This document shows, one piece after another, positions 62,868 to 64,000 of a stretch of 64,000 nt of DNA. The stretch comes from Mycobacterium syngnathidarum. Its GTDB lineage: Bacteria; Actinomycetota; Actinomycetes; Mycobacteriales; Mycobacteriaceae. The position numbers and the translations under genes are program-made. The notes beneath the pieces were generated by a model, which had not been told where the DNA came from, made no database searches, and saw only the letters and a program-made list of their open reading frames with translations. The stretch lies in assembly GCF_001942625.1 (NCBI RefSeq), contig NZ_MLCL01000093.1, positions 124,001 to 188,000 of the forward strand, given 5' to 3'. Position 1 is the first letter of the stretch; each line of letters opens with the position of its first letter.

Positions 62868-63230
62868 GTGACGCCTATTACGCATTCGCTTTGTCGGGCC
62901 GCCGCCGTACTGGGAGCGACGGCGACAGCGCTCGGAGCAGCGGCCACCGCCTCGGCCGCACCGCCCAACTGCACCACCGCTGACGTCACAGCGGTGATGG
63001 CCGGCGTTTCGACCAACATGAGCGGGTATCTGTTCACCCACCCTGACGTCAACGAGTTCTTCACCGGGTTGCAGGGGCAGGGCAAGTCCGACGTGGCCGC
63101 GCAGACCAAGGACTACCTCAACAAGAACCCCCAGGTGCGCGCCGAGCTCGACGCGATCCGAGCGCCGGCCGTCGACCTTCGTAATCGCTGCAACATTCCG
63201 GTGGAAGCCGAGATATCCGGGGTGATCTGA
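62868..63230 (+). CDS. Hemophore-related secreted protein
   Basis: 120 residues. A signal peptide (AAAVLGATATALGAAATASA) precedes a small helical domain with two Cys (PNCTTADVTAVMAGVST, LRNRCNIPVEAE), and SGYLFTHPDVNEFFTGLQGQ between. This matches the mycobacterial hemophore family (Rv0203-like relatives), which bind heme outside the cell. GTG 62868 has GAGGAG 4 bases upstream. It is divergent from the small secreted gene. Confidence 0.82.
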   Translation: MTPITHSLCRAAAVLGATATALGAAATASAAPPNCTTADVTAVMAGVSTNMSGYLFTHPDVNEFFTGLQGQGKSDVAAQTKDYLNKNPQVRAELDAIRAPAVDLRNRCNIPVEAEISGVI

Positions 63231-63346
63231 CCCCTTCGCACCACCGGCGGATTTCGCGACACGACGGTAGCCGACGGCACGAGTTGTGTCGGTTCCAGGC
63301 CGTGGCGGTAAGACCCCCTGTCGGCAGCGCAGGGCAGAATGCTTAC

Positions 63347-63368
63347 GCCACCCGCGCCACAGGGTGGC
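63347..63368 (+). other. Hairpin in the hemophore-TopN spacer
   Basis: GCCACCC-gcgccaca-GGGTGGC, 7-bp GC-rich stem. No T-run follows, so it is not a classic terminator; it may pause or protect the hemophore transcript. The rest of 63231-63451 shows nothing I can name. Confidence 0.35.
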
Positions 63369-63451
63369 CGCGCGGCGGCAGCGAGCCACGCGTGGTGACA
63401 CTCCGACGGGCGCCGATTGCTGCGGCATAGGCCCTGGTGGAAAGGACAGCA

Positions 63452-64000
63452 GTGAGTTACAACGCCGCGGACATCACCGAGCTCGACGATGTCCAGCACA
63501 CGCGCCTGCGGCCGGCGGTGAACCTGGGTCTCGACGTGCTCAACACCGCACTGCGCGAACTCGTGGACAACGCGATCGAAGAGGTCGCCGATCCCAGCCA
63601 CGGCGGATCCACCGTCACCATCACCCTGCACGCCGACGGATCGGTCAGCGTTGCCGACGACGGCCGCGGCCTGCCCGTCGACTCCGACCCGGTGACCGGG
63701 AAGAACGGCATCGTCAAAACGCTGGGCACCGCACGTGCCGGCGGCAAATTCTCCGCGCACAACGACGCGACCAGTACCGGCGCCGGGCTCAACGGGATCG
63801 GGGCCGCCGCAGCGGTGTTCATCTCCGCCCGCACCGACGTGTCGGTGCGCCGGGCCGGCAAGACCTACCTGCAGAGTTTCGGCCACGGCTATCCCGGGAC
63901 ATTCGAGGGCAAAGAGTTCGACCCGGACGCGCCGTTCACCCGGGCCGACACACAGAAACTGCGCGGCGCAGGCAACCGCAAGCCCGACGCGCACGGCACC
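63452..64000 (+). CDS. GyrB/ParE-like type IIA topoisomerase subunit, TopN-like (truncated by window edge)
   Basis: The first 183 residues of a GHKL ATPase subunit. The ATP site is visible: ALRELVDNAIEEV (N box), VADDGRGLPV (G1) and TGAGLNGIGAAA (G2). The N-terminus (DITELDDVQHTRLRPAVNLG) lacks the usual GxxxVRxRPGMYIG of GyrB, so this is an atypical member; M. smegmatis TopN (TopNM, an atypical type II enzyme with positive supercoiling activity) is the best-known such protein in mycobacteria. GTG 63452 has GGAAAGGA upstream. The C-terminus and a TopM partner would lie beyond the window. Confidence 0.75.
   Translation, partial: MSYNAADITELDDVQHTRLRPAVNLGLDVLNTALRELVDNAIEEVADPSHGGSTVTITLHADGSVSVADDGRGLPVDSDPVTGKNGIVKTLGTARAGGKFSAHNDATSTGAGLNGIGAAAAVFISARTDVSVRRAGKTYLQSFGHGYPGTFEGKEFDPDAPFTRADTQKLRGAGNRKPDAHGT

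Overview
The window is high-GC actinobacterial chromosome and reads as a rapid-growing mycobacterium (Mycolicibacterium type). It carries an MmpL transporter, the flavin-independent mycobacterial-type methylenetetrahydrofolate reductase, a DesA3-like desaturase with its reductase, a cutinase, an L,D-transpeptidase, a fused HadA/HadB-like dehydratase, a hemophore-related protein, a DUF222/HNH (13E12-type) gene, a 'conservon' signalling cluster and the start of a TopN-like GyrB homologue. No rRNA, tRNA, CRISPR array, transposase or phage module was seen. Nearly all DNA is coding, with many 4-base start/stop overlaps.

Layout. 1-5.7 kb: two tandem ABC1/AarF kinases facing a TetR gene, an SRPBCC gene, and a DUF222/HNH protein with a LexA-type SOS box at its start. 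5.7-13.1 kb: MTHFR, a hydrolase, a type-II lumazine synthase, an esterase with an AraC regulator, an orphan STAS protein, TetR genes and a small gene under a Zur/Fur-like box. 13.1-21.7 kb: a long minus-strand run (MmpL, MoxR ATPase, DUF58, two VWA-type proteins, a TPR-like protein) opposite a TetR gene across twin operators. 21.7-29.2 kb: a formaldehyde-dehydrogenase-type ADH, flavin reductase, NUDIX, cutinase, the DesA3/ferredoxin-reductase pair, a class III cyclase and an AhpD-like protein.

29.3-36.7 kb: a Ski2-like helicase, then a 19-bp perfect inverted repeat that resembles the rifamycin-associated element (RAE), directly upstream of a HelD/HelR RNA-polymerase recycling factor. HelR overlaps a group A flavin monooxygenase, which is followed by a TetR gene. 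This looks like a rifamycin-responsive operon and is the most interesting system in the window. 36.8-44.6 kb: VOC, LysR with a strong inverted-repeat operator, gene remnants, a GH5-type hydrolase, a methyltransferase, SDR, zinc-ribbon/DUF732 protein, a proline-rich secreted protein and an L,D-transpeptidase.

45.0-50.0 kb: a histidine-kinase-like protein, roadblock, DUF742 and small-GTPase conservon followed by an MHYT membrane protein. 50-58 kb: an ArsR/SRPBCC pair under a 26-bp perfect palindrome, an MmpS-like lipoprotein, a lipase, PadR, HadAB and a Tat-exported DUF1906 protein. 58-64 kb: an SDR whose upstream region resembles the LysR operator 20 kb away, an SRPBCC-acyl-CoA-synthetase fusion, an ionotropic-glutamate-receptor-like channel, two small secreted proteins, and the truncated TopN-like gene at the right edge.

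All functional names rest on motifs and family resemblance read by eye. No database search was run.
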